A stretch of 64,000 nucleotides of DNA, taken from assembly GCA_002943765.1 (NCBI GenBank), contig PQWQ01000006.1:248001-312000 (forward strand), given 5' to 3'. Source of the DNA: Psoroptes ovis. Lineage: Eukaryota; Arthropoda; Arachnida; Sarcoptiformes; Psoroptidae. How positions within the stretch are numbered: position 1 is the first letter of the stretch; every line of letters starts with the position of its first letter. Made by a program: the position numbers and the translations under genes. Under the pieces are notes generated by a model that was not told where the DNA came from, made no database searches, and saw only the letters and a list, made by a program, of their open reading frames with translations. Positions 27,541 to 38,361 of the stretch are shown one piece after another.

Positions 27541-27835
27541 TTTGAAACAATCAATTAATTTTTTGTCAAAATTTGCAATCAAAATTGATAAACATCTCAT
27601 AAAACAAATATAAAGAAATTTTATTGAAGCTTCAATTATTTATTATTATTTGAAATGAATTCAACAACAGATTTATGTAAACTACACGAGAGCGTGTGTG
27701 TAAGTGGTTGTTTTCTATTTTAATTATTATAAACATCATAATTAACATCTTAAAGATTAACAACAAAATTTTGAAGTGAATAAACAAAAATGTAATTTGG
27801 CCAAAATAAATTTTCATTCTTTCAAATTTTGATTA

Positions 27836-28438
27836 TCAAACGAAATTCAAATAATTATCCAAATCATTTATTTCTAGACGATCTAATTCTGATATTTGAT
27901 TTTCTCCAACACCTGTTGATTTTTCATTGGAAACAAAATGTTTCAAAACATCTGTTTGGAGATCTGATAAAGATTTTCGTTCAAAAATAAATTCAAACAG
28001 TTCAGCAATTTGTCGTGATTGCTTATCATTACTATCGTCCATGGTACAATCAATATTATCATTGTTATCTTTGAATAAATCATAAAATTCCAGCATCATT
28101 TTGTGAAATAAACTCAAAAACTTTAACAAATTTGTTTGAGTAATTAATTGTTCAATTGTGTATGATTGTTTACAAATAACACATATTGAGTATTGACTAT
28201 TGATGATTGATAATTCTTTCAATAAACAATCACGACAAAAACGATGTGTACATTCGAGTGATAATGGATCTTCGAGTATTTTTTCGCTTGAAATTTAAGA
28301 AAAAGAATCTTAATATATGAAATTAAAAAATTAATGAATTTACCACATATGACAAGTCAACAACGATGTAAGTTGACAAATATCAGCGAAAGATTGAACA
28401 AATTTTTGCTTGAAATGATCATTAGTGTTTGAAGCCAT
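27836..28438 (-). CDS. Small RING-finger protein resembling BRCA1/BARD1 N-termini
   Basis: On the minus strand, exons 28438-28344 and 28286-27836 join in frame to 181 residues. The RING spans the intron. Its ligands are C29-x2-C32-x11-C44-x-H46-x2-C49-x2-C52-x14-C67-x2-C70, the C3HC4 pattern of E3 ubiquitin ligases. Flanking sequence (LTSLLTCHMCEKILEDPLSL before, and the helical TQTNLLKFLSLFHKMMLEF after) resembles the helix-RING-helix layout of BRCA1 and BARD1, where flanking helices form the heterodimer. No BRCT or ankyrin repeats are present, and the remaining 80 residues show no domain I know. It lies head to head with CTNNBL1, 259 bp between start codons, suggesting a shared promoter. 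The RING call is firm; the BRCA1/BARD1 affinity is tentative, and a TRIM-like or other RING protein is possible. Confidence 0.8.
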
Positions 28439-28560
28439 TTTCGTGGTTTATTTATTGATTCTTCATATGATTTCAAGTGGAAAGTGATCAAAAAATTCGA
28501 AATTTTAAATTTCTGCGCCACACAAAATTAAATAATTAAAAAACAGATTTCGAAAAGTTA

Positions 28561-28590
28561 ATTCATAAAGGACGACTCGAAATGCGGCAG
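28561..28590 (+). promoter_or_regulatory. Copy 1 of shared 24-bp 5'-flank motif, in CTNNBL1 5' UTR
   Basis: The sequence ATTCATAAAGGACG followed by ACTCGAAATG matches two other places in this window (32,682 and 58,917) in the same orientation. Here it sits 137 bp upstream of the CTNNBL1 start and ends beside a good donor (CAG|GTAAGA at 28591) that pairs with the acceptor TTTCTAG at 28641-28647, giving a possible 57-nt 5' UTR intron. This position suggests a core promoter or 5' UTR element; its function is inferred. Confidence 0.45.
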
Positions 28591-28697
28591 GTAAGAATGT
28601 CAATTTGTGTCTGATAAAATCAAAACAAATTAATCACATTTTTCTAGATATCAATTGCAAATTCTAACTTTTTCGTGATTTTTTACCTCCAAAATCT

Positions 28698-30647
28698 ATG
28701 GATATTGAAGAAGTTCTCCGATATAATCCACCTACAAACAATTTTTCAGCCAACAATGAAAATGATGATAATGACAATACTGATTCCAATGATCCACAAC
28801 CATCAACATCGAAACGTCAACGATTAAATGTATCAAAAAATAATAATCAAGATGAAATTCAAAAATTATTATCTGAAGCTCCAACAAATGGTGATGAACA
28901 TGTAAATGAAATTGATTCAGAACAATTGAAACGTTTATTGTTACAATTAGAGCGAAGGTTATTGAAAAATCAAGAAATGCGCATAAAACATATGGATGAT
29001 CCATCGAAATTTATGGATAGTGAATGTGAATTATTTGAAATTATAAAAGATTTGCATATAATTACAACACAACCGTCATTATACGATATAGCTATACAAA
29101 TGAATTTACCATCACATTTGCTTGGTTTATTATCTCATGAGAATACTGATATTGCATGTGCTGTTGTGGCGCTAATACAAGAATTGACCGATTTAGATGA
29201 TGTCGATGAATCAGAGCAATTTGGTCGTTTAATCGATGCATTGATTGATGGGCAAATAATCATTTCATTAGTATCCAATATGGAACGTTTAGATGAAAAT
29301 GTTCGTGAAGAATCTGAATGTATTTACAATTCATTAGGTATGTTTACATTATTTTTAAAATTTTATTAGACGTGACTTGATAATAATTCTATGCCTTCAA
29401 ATTAGCTATCATTGAGAATTTGACTGATTATCAGCCGGAATTGAGTAAAGATATTAAACCATTAATACTATGGCTGTTACGTAAATTAAAATCAAAGACA
29501 CCTAGTATATTTTCTGCAAACAAATTATATGCATCTGAAATATTATCAATATTGTTACAAAATAGTGTCGATAATCGAAAATTGATCGGTACATTAAATG
29601 GTATCGATATTTTGTTACATGTTATTTCTGTAAGTGAAAATCTATTCCAACTTTTTCACATTAATCAATTTTTCTGTTTTACTTTATCAGTATTATAAAA
29701 GACATGATCCATCGACAGCTGATGAAGAAGAATATGTTGAAAATTTATATGATTGTTTATGTTGTTCATTATTCATGTCAAATCGTAATCTGGAATTATT
29801 TATAGATGCTGAAGGTATTGAATTAATGGTGCTAATATTGAAAGAAAAACGTAAAAAAGATTCGATAACTGATGTACGTGTTGGCGCATTGAAATTATTG
29901 AGCCATTGTTTTAGTCATGTTGATGATAAAAGTGATGATGGAAATAATGAAATAGCAGCAACATCATCATCCAAACTAATAACAAAATTATGTGACAAAT
30001 TCATTGAAATTCTCGGATTACGTGTGCTGATGCCCATATTTTTGCGCCCAACGTCAATAATGGGCCATGGTAATAGACGACGACGAAAACAAACCAGTCA
30101 AATCATTGATCAAATAGAAGAATATACATTGACAATTATTGCTGCATTACTCAAACATACGAGTCGACCAGAATTGAGAGATCGTATATTGAATAAATTT
30201 ATAGAACAAAATTTTATGAAAACAGAACGTTTAATAGAATTACATTTGAAATATTGGGAACGTTTGAATGAATTTGATAATAATAATACATCCGAAATCG
30301 ATGATCCTGATGAAAAATTTATTAAACGTTTGAATGAAGGCGGACTATTCATATTACAATTGATTGATCAAATTATTTTGATGATTTCTTTGAATCGTTG
30401 GGATTCATCATCAACATCATCGTCATCTTCCGCGACGAACAACATATCGTTTGAAAATTTAATCAAAAAACAATTAAAGCAACTATTGAATATGCATAGT
30501 AATTTCAAGCGTAATATCAATCATATTGAAATAATTAAAAAAATAGTGAATGAATTTTTAAATGAAAAACTTAATGGAGAACAAACAAACGCAAAAGACA
30601 TGAATGATGATGACAATTATCTATCGCGATGTATAGAAACATTCTGA
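28698..30647 (+). CDS. CTNNBL1: Beta-catenin-like protein 1 (CTNNBL1)
   Basis: Exons 28698-29337, 29406-29629 and 29691-30647 join to 606 residues, near the roughly 560 of animal orthologues. The start MDIEEVLRYNPP parallels the conserved MDVGELLSYQP opening. Diagnostic blocks include KNQEMRIKHMDDPSKFMDSE, LLGLLSHENTDIACAVVALI, QELTDLDD, ANKLYASEILSILLQNS, YKRHDPSTADEEEYVENLYD and LNKFIEQNFMKTERLIELHL, all in armadillo-repeat alpha-helical sequence. The protein is a nuclear splicing-associated factor that contacts the CDC5L/PRP19 complex. The acidic N-terminus contains KRQRL, a possible nuclear localisation signal. An Asn/Asp-rich insert (KSDDGNNEIAATSSS) and a Ser-rich stretch near residue 530 lengthen it. 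It is divergently arranged with the RING gene. Confidence 0.95.
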
Positions 30648-31138
30648 GAATTTTCATAAATCATTTGATTATAATTATATTTTTATTCAAATTTCAAATG
30701 AAAAAAATTTTAAATTTTAAAAAATTAAAAGAACAACAACATAAAAATAAAATCAACCATCATTTGTATGAATTGTTTATTGAGTTTGGTATTTTTTTGC
30801 TGATTTTTAGCCAGATGTTGTATGCTTAGAATCAGATGAAACACAATCAAATTTTTTGTATTCATTAGTTTTGGAACAATCGATCAAGCCCTAAACATCA
30901 ATTAGATTTTGTTATTTACAACTATTAAATTTGGGAAACAAGTTCAAATGTATGCGTATTTTTTTTGATTAAATTTAAAGGGTTAGTATACTTTTCAGTG
31001 GGCTTCTTAGAATGTGATTAGAATATTTTTTATCTTAAATAGTATTTATTTGTTATATTTGTTAATGCAATTATAATTATACAACAATATTGAAAATGTT
31101 TTTGACGTATTTTTCTTGCATTGGGCGTATCTTGAATC
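30648..31138. other. Convergent 3' region between CTNNBL1 and CHMP4
   Basis: An AATAAA at about 30,746 may end CTNNBL1 transcripts. Poly(A) signals of CHMP4 would lie on the minus strand in the same interval. The open frame 30629-30829 overlaps the CTNNBL1 stop, is low complexity and is not called. Confidence 0.5.
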
Positions 31139-31927
31139 TTAGTTGGCCCAAGCAGCCAATTCATCCAATTCATCATCATCCTTCTGTTTGGCTCCTGGTG
31201 CTTCTATAATTTTTGAAAAAGAAAATAAAATGTTAGCTAAAATTAGTTCAGAATTTCTAATTGTATCATACTTTTCTTAATTGGATCAGCTGATGGAACT
31301 TCTGGAAGAGGTTCAGTTTCACCGGTTTCCAATAGTTGCTTATCAATTTCTTCTTGTTCAAGATCTTCTAATTCTTTCATTAAATCATCTTCATCAACAT
31401 CATTTTGGAAGCCAATTGGATTCGATATAACATTCGAAATTTCATCGGCGATTTGTTGTTGTTCACGAACTTCATCCATCAAATCTTCAACCTTATCAAT
31501 ATCCATATTATCATGAGCTTGTTTCAAGGCTTTAGCTGCACCGCCCATAATTTTCAAAACTTCCGTATTGGTATTGGCATTTTCCAATGCTTCACGTTGA
31601 TATTCGATTGTTGTCAAAGTACCTGTTTAAATGGATTGGTAAACAAAGAATTTAGATTGAATTTAATACTTGAATAACAATGAACATACCATCAATTTGT
31701 TCCAATTGTTTCTCAATACGCTTTTTACGTTTCAACGCTTGCAATGATACACGTTTGTTTTTGGTACCATTTTTCTTAATAATGGCCATTTCTTCATCAC
31801 GTTTTTTTTCTAAAAAATCTACTTTTTTTGTCAACATTTCTTCTACATCTCTAAGACGTTGGATCGCTTCACCAGGCGATGGTGCTTTCGCTTTTTTACC
31901 ACCGAATAAATTTGATAAGAATGACAT
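31139..31927 (-). CDS. CHMP4: ESCRT-III subunit CHMP4 / Snf7 (shrub)
   Basis: Minus-strand exons 31927-31690, 31622-31272 and 31203-31139 join to 217 residues, the family size. The protein polymerises on membranes to drive multivesicular body budding and scission. The N-terminus MSFLSNLFGGKKAK is the membrane-inserting basic start. It is followed by the long alpha1-alpha2 hairpin (EEMLTKKVDFLEKKRDEEMA, KNKRVSLQALKRKKRIEKQL, IDGTLTTIEYQREALENANT). The acidic autoinhibitory region follows (KEDLMDEV-type and DEDDLMKELEDLEQEEIDKQ). The last exon encodes the C-terminal helix DDELDELAAWAN, matching the ALIX Bro1-binding end of CHMP4 proteins. All landmarks are intact. Confidence 0.97.
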
Positions 31928-34764
31928 TTTTGACTATTATTTATTGAATTTCTATTTGAGAACAAATCAGGAAAAAATGATAAAAATTAAGTAATAATTA
32001 ACTCACAAGTACAAACTTACAAAATTGAAAAAAACAAAACAATGATAGTATCTAAATAAATTTATGTGTAATGTAATTTGAATATACAATGATAATAGAT
32101 TTTTGTCAATTATTTTTATTGTATTGCGTATATATTGCGAGCAACAAATATTTCACACGTATTTTCAATTATAAATGAATTTTGTCTTTAAAAAAAGAAG
32201 ACAACGGCGAATATTAGAAGTGTATGAAGATGAAAATCAAGGCAGAATTTTTAAACTAAATTTCATTTAAAATTGATATATGAGTATATCAAGAAATAAA
32301 GGCTCGAATAATTATTGAAATTTTTGTTTTACAAACCTACAAACATACACACATAAACAAAAATTCGTCACCGATTGATTACAAAGTTTTTTCTAAACGA
32401 AAATATAAATGTATATGATAATTTAATCTTAGTACTCAAACAACACAGTTATCCTATTGTACGCCTTACTGTATGAATGTTTGTTGTTATTTATTTCAGT
32501 TTGTTTTGATTAAAAACTAATCATATAAAATAAAATAATGAAAAAAATGAGTCTTTTTTCATTTACTTTTTTGATTTCAATCAATTGGCAATGAAATTGT
32601 GAATGGCAAAATCATAAAACAAAAATTGATGAAAAAACGAAAATCAAAACAAAAACAAAATTTTTTTTCTCAGCGAGTAAAATTCACAAAGGACGTCTCG
32701 AAATTTTTTTTTCGAAATTTTTTTGAATTTTCATTCAAATTTCAATCAAACCTCGTTTTGATTGAAGCTTAAATTAAAAAAAAAATCAAATCAAAATTGA
32801 TTCAATTAAATCCCCAAAAAAATTATCCCTTGTCTTCTTAATTTTCAATTTTTCTCGGGAAATTTTTCTTTCGATTCAATCTTTGAATTATTTTTGCCCG
32901 AGCTATTTTAAATTTGTTTTCATGTGAAATTTGAATTTATTTTAATCCATTATTTCCCGGTATTTTACTATTTTTGAAAATTTTTGAAACAAAAATATAA
33001 AAGTTTAAAATTACAAGTAATTAGTGTGTATCATAAGGATTTGTTTTTCAATGATATAATTGTCTTTATCTTTAGAAACAAATAGAAAATAATTAGATAA
33101 TGATGGAAAAACAATGAAAAAACAAAAACGAAACGAAACAATCGTGCTCGTGTTTGTTTTCATTTATTCATTCATTCATCAAACAATTCATCCACCTCGT
33201 CCATTGATGAAAATTTTTCTGCAAAATTATGTAATCTCTAAGAACTGGGGAAAAATGACTATGAAGAAATTTATGTTTGACAATTATACATTTTAATCGA
33301 GGGATTTAATGAAATAAAAAGAAAAACTTGTTATTTTATTATTACATTGTTTCATTCAAATGTTTCTTTTTCAAATGTAAGTTTCAAATATGTTTGTCTT
33401 GCCAGCTCACATTCATTCACATTTACACACACACACACACAATGGCTTCTCGACAAAGTTTTTTCAAGTTTTCTTATAAGAAAATCTTGAGAAAATTTCT
33501 TGAGGATTTTATTTGAATTAAAGAAATATGGTCAAAGAGCAAATGTCTGTGTGTATGTGTGTGTGTTTGGTGGTCTAAATTTATTTTAGACCATCAAGAA
33601 CTAGTGGTTAATGATTTCAATAAAAAAATGGAAAAGAATTTTTTTCATTATTTGTTTGAGCAAAGCCAACCATCATCATATATCAAACAACAAGAAAAAT
33701 GCAACCACAACAACAGCAACAACGACAACAGTAAAAAATAGAAGAATACCTGTTGATTATATGGCATATGTTTGTGTTGTTGTGTTATTTTCGCACAATG
33801 ACTCATGCCGAGTGCATCACACACATTGCAAAACATTTACTTACCTGTTTTTAAATGTATGAATGAATGAATGTATGATTATGTTGGTGACGGTGATGAT
33901 GATGATGATGAGATGCATTAACAATCGAAAAAATATGTGTTATAATAATCAAAATAGTAAATAATTGACGAATGACGTAGCTATTATATTATTTATTATT
34001 ATTATTATAATGTTCATTTAATAATAACAATAATAACATTAACACAAACCACAAATGATAACATTTGAACAGCAATTTCTTCTTTTTAATTATTTTAAAA
34101 ATCTTCAAAAGTTTCACAAACAGCATTTAGCAAATTTTTTTTTCAAATGATCAAATTTTGTCATTGGTATTGCCTATTGAAACTTTTTAAACACTTTAAA
34201 AGATAAATTTTAAAAGGAAGTTCATTCATTCATTTATTTATTCATCAATTGATCCAAACATCAAACATTCAATGAGATTGTGTTACTATTTGAAACAAAT
34301 TATAAAATTTTTTTTCCTTGTTGAAATTCAAAACTGTCTATAATTTTGATTTCCTATACACATTGAAATTCAATTGTATTTTGATTCAATTGTTATTATT
34401 TGTTGATTTATTGATCACCAAAAAAATCGCCAATCAATCATAAATATGCATGTATTTGAATCACTTTTTTCTACAAAGAAAAATTCACAATAATTTGTTA
34501 TTAGTTTGAAATTGTTCTGAATAGACCGGATATTTTTTTCACTTTCAATGCAAATTTCAAAAGTTATCAAGAAAAAATTCAAGTCATTTGAATGTAAATC
34601 GTCAAAACATCATCGTCAGTAGAAATTTAAAAAATCATGTTACCAAAATTTGATAAATTTATATTGCAAATTTGATTTAATCTTATTATCACGTTCAAAT
34701 AATCATTATCATCCGTGTGTTAGTGTATGTGTCATCAATCTTTCATTATCATTACATTTCTAAT
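31928..34764. other. 2.8 kb intergenic region between CHMP4 and Crumbs
   Basis: It holds the divergent upstream regions of CHMP4 (minus) and the Crumbs-type gene (plus). One copy of the shared 5'-flank motif lies at 32,682. CA/TG runs occur near 33,428 and 33,555. The open frames 33114-33296, 33328-33516 and 33559-33862 show no domain, contain simple-sequence stretches and overlap one another in different frames, so none is called. Confidence 0.5.
32682..32705 (+). promoter_or_regulatory. Copy 2 of shared 24-bp 5'-flank motif
   Basis: ATTCACAAAGGACG followed by TCTCGAAATT is nearly identical to the copy before CTNNBL1. It lies about 755 bp upstream of CHMP4 (opposite strand) and about 2.1 kb upstream of the Crumbs-type start (same strand). 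If the motif marks transcription starts on its own strand, it could mark a distal 5' exon of the Crumbs-type gene or an unannotated transcript. Confidence 0.4.
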
Positions 34765-37700
34765 ATGTCACCGATTTTACGAAAAATTATTTCCAAACAA
34801 CATTTTTATAATATTGTTGTTTTAAATATTATTTTCTTTCAATTATTTAATTGCCAATTACTGCCTGTTGATACAAATAATGATGATACAGTATTAATTA
34901 ATAATGATTTCGATTCTACTGCCCAAACAACGACCTTACCTAGAAATTTTTCGATAATCAACAATAATGATGAAAATTCATCATCAACATACATTGATGA
35001 TTTAATTAATAGTGAAAAAATTACAACATTGTCCGTATCGCCATCATCATTATCATCAGTTTCGACCTTATCATCATCATCATCATCGACTGCAAATCCA
35101 TTAATTAATCGTGATTCATCAATACATTATGGTATTGATGCTGAATTAAAATGTCAAACAAATAATGATTGTCCAGATCATTCCGAATGTGTGGAAGAAT
35201 TTTGTCGCTGTCAAAAAGGTCATTGTAAAAATGAAGGGAAATGTTCGGTTCTAAATCCGAATGAAGTATATTGTTTTTGTAATAAAAATTTTAGTGGTCA
35301 TCGGTGTGAATATCGTAATCAACCATGTGGTTCAAATCATAATTGTCAAAATGGTGCTACTTGTAATCAAACATTACAAAGTTGTATTTGTAGACCAGGT
35401 AAGCTTTCATTTTTGTTTTGTCATCAATCAATCAAAATTGAAATTTCAAATTTCCTTGATAGGTTATAATGGTGAAAATTGTGAACATATTGTACAAACA
35501 TGTGATACAATGAATTGCCTTAATAATGGACATTGTCAAATAATTGAACCAGAAGGTTTAGCTATTTGTCAATGTGCCGATGGATTCGATGGTTTGTTGC
35601 TTTTTCATAATTTTCAATTTTAAAAATTTTGAATATTTAATTAAAATGATTATACAGGAAAAAATTGTGAAAACAACATTGATGATTGTCCAAAATTAAA
35701 TCCTTGTAAAAACGGTGGCCGCTGTGTTGATGGAATAAATAAATACACATGTGAATGCATTCATCCATATCATGGTACGAATTGTACAGATATTTTAAAT
35801 CCATGTAAGTCGTCTGCAGTGCAAGGCGAAAGTCCGTGTAAAAATGGTGGTGAATGTTCAGTCGCGACTGATTTTCTCTCTTACACTTGCAATTGTCCAA
35901 GTGGATTCACAGGTAATTTACTTTATATGGTTTATTTCAGTGTTGAGTGCTTAAACTTTCAATTTATCAAATGCAGGTAAACATTGTGAAATAAATATTG
36001 ATGATTGTATTGGACATAATTGTACGAATGGTCAAATTTGTGTTGATTTGATCAATGATTACCGCTGCGAATGTCCACCCGGATATGAGGGCCCTGGATG
36101 TAAAAATCTCATCGATCATTGTAAACATCATAAATGTCAAAATGGTGATTGTATCAATAATCTGACTTCTTACTCATGCAATTGCACTGCCGGTTATGAA
36201 GGTGAATTTTGTGAAAAAGATATCGATGAATGCACTTTACATCAGCCGTGTGTTAATGGTCTTTGTGTAAACCTACCCGGTTCATTTGAATGTTATTGTC
36301 GTCCTGGTTTTACTGGCCCATTGTGCCAATTAGACATTGATGAATGTCTTTCTGGACCATGCCAAAATAATGGTACTTGCAAAAATCTGCAATCAACCTA
36401 TGAATGTGATTGTCCAAAAGGATATTCAGGTAAAAATTGTGAACAAGAAGTCGATGAATGCAAATCTAATCCTTGCAAAAATGGAGCCACTTGCACTGAT
36501 TTAATCGGCAGTTATCATTGTCAATGTCCACCTGGTATTCAAGGTTCGCAATGTCATTTAGATATTGATGAATGTCAAGAGGAACCATGTCAGAATGGTG
36601 GAACGTGCTTCAACGAATTGGCTACTTATCATTGCAAGTGTCCACATGGATTTGAAGGCGAACATTGTGAAAAAGATGTTGATGAATGTGTCATTAGTCC
36701 ATGTCAAAATAACGGAACCTGTGTTAATCGTAATGGTACTTATGAATGCACATGTGTCCCCGGTTATCGAGGCCATCATTGTGAACAAGACATCAATGAA
36801 TGTATTGAATCGTTCAATGAGCCATGTATGAATGGTGGAAGATGCATTGATTTAATAAACAAATTCGAATGCGATTGCAATGGTACTGGATTTGAAGGTT
36901 TACAATGTGAAAACGAGATCAATGAATGTCATCCAATGCCATGTTCGGAATTGGGAACACTCCGCTGTGAAGATTTACATCTGAATTTTAGTTGTCATTG
37001 TAGAAATGGTTTCACTGGACGTCATTGTGAAATTGATATCGATGAATGTGAATCAAATCCCTGTCAAAATGGTGGCACCTGTCAGCAAAAACCTCATGAT
37101 ACAACGATGTTCGGGCAAAATTATCGTGATAAATATGAATTAGATGATCTATCTGTGTTAAGACATGGTCATCAAACAAGTGGTGGATATCAATGTACTT
37201 GTGCACCTGGATTTGAAGGAATCGATTGTGAAATAAACAAAGATGATTGCCAGATTAATCACTGCCAAAATGGTGGTATTTGTATCGATGAAATTAATTC
37301 CTATTCATGTCAATGCTCTTATGGTTATGAGGGGAAATTATGTCAGTACTTAATCGATCCTTGTATATCTTCGCCATGTAGGAATGGTGCTACATGTCTG
37401 AAAAAATCTAATGATTCTTATACATGTGAATGCGCAATCGGATACATTGGTGAACGCTGTGATAGACGACGATCATGTTTCATGCCTGAATGCCATCCAG
37501 AACATTCTCATTGTGTTAAGAAGAATACCCATTCGTCAATGCAGCATACACTTTGTGCCTGTTTACCGAATCCAGTTGGACTTTATGATCGTTCACATTG
37601 TGATCCAATTTATAATTGTTCAATCGCTACAAATCTTTGTCTGAATGGTGGTACTTGTGTACAATCTGGTCGTGGCTATTATTGTATATGTCCTGATGAT

Positions 37701-38005
37701 CATGAAGGATTGATTTGTGAGAAAAAGGTTAGTTTCAATTCAAAGAATTTTTAGGTTGTAATTAATCAGAATGATTTTCTTTTTTCTTATTCAAATAATA
37801 GAAACGAATCAACATTGTAGTGATATTAATCGCGACGATGGGTGCCATTATGACTATTGCATTAGCAGTGATAATGTTGATAGTATTTAGAAGCATAAAA
37901 CGTGCACGTGCAACACGTGGAACATATTCACCATCGACACAAGAAATGTTTGGTAATTCGGCTGGTGAAATTCTTAAGCCACCACCAGAGGAGCGTTTGA
38001 TTTGA
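34765..38005 (+). CDS. crb-like: Crumbs-type polarity protein with EGF modules and no laminin-G domain
   Basis: Exons 34765-35398, 35463-35591, 35658-35912, 35977-37727 and 37802-38005 join to 990 residues. A signal peptide (YNIVVLNIIFFQLFNC) and a Ser/Thr/Asn-rich region precede about 19 EGF-like modules, most of the calcium-binding DIDEC type, with O-fucose-type (CQNGGTC) and O-glucose-type (CESNPC, CKSNPC) sites. One module has an insertion of about 27 residues. A transmembrane helix (926-952) is followed by a 38-residue tail with RATRGTYSPS (FERM-binding, with the Thr/Ser pattern that aPKC phosphorylates) and C-terminal PPPEERLI (PDZ ligand for Stardust/PALS1 and Par6). This tail is diagnostic of Crumbs, the apical determinant of epithelia. 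Drosophila Crb and vertebrate CRB1/2 have laminin-G domains among the EGFs; none appears here, and the signal peptide shows the N-terminus is complete. ATG 34765 was preferred because it opens the signal peptide. Confidence 0.92.
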
Positions 38006-38361
38006 TATATTGATTTTTTAAATTGATTTCTTTTGTGGTATTTGTACATATTTAGTGATTTTATTGAATGCCTGGAAAATATTACAAAACATTGAAACGA
38101 TATCGATATTTGAATGACTGATACGAATGAAGTTTTTACGATTCAAATACAGATAGATTTTTTGTATTATAATTTGAAAAAAATATTTCGAAAACACATA
38201 TTTTTATACAATTTTATATTTATTTATTGTTTCATGTATTACACAAATTTTGAAAAAAAATTATTAAAAATTTCCCAATTATTTACACAACATTAAACAA
38301 ACAAACAAAATGATTAACTTCGATAATTAATGTTTAAATTATTTTCTATAATTATCATCAA
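38006..38361. other. Convergent 3' region between Crumbs-type gene and CDK7
   Basis: The two genes end tail to tail, 356 bp apart. The open frame 38114-38296 is low complexity (Phe, Tyr, Ile, Lys) and is not called. No clear structural terminator is visible. Confidence 0.5.

Noticed and set aside
33428..33862. Cluster of short open frames 33328-33862
   Set aside because: They overlap in conflicting frames, include CA/TG runs and CAA repeats, and have no signal peptide or domain worth calling.
36558..36831. Open frames on both strands within the EGF array
   Set aside because: They overlap the well-supported Crumbs-type frame and arise from repeated EGF codons read out of frame.
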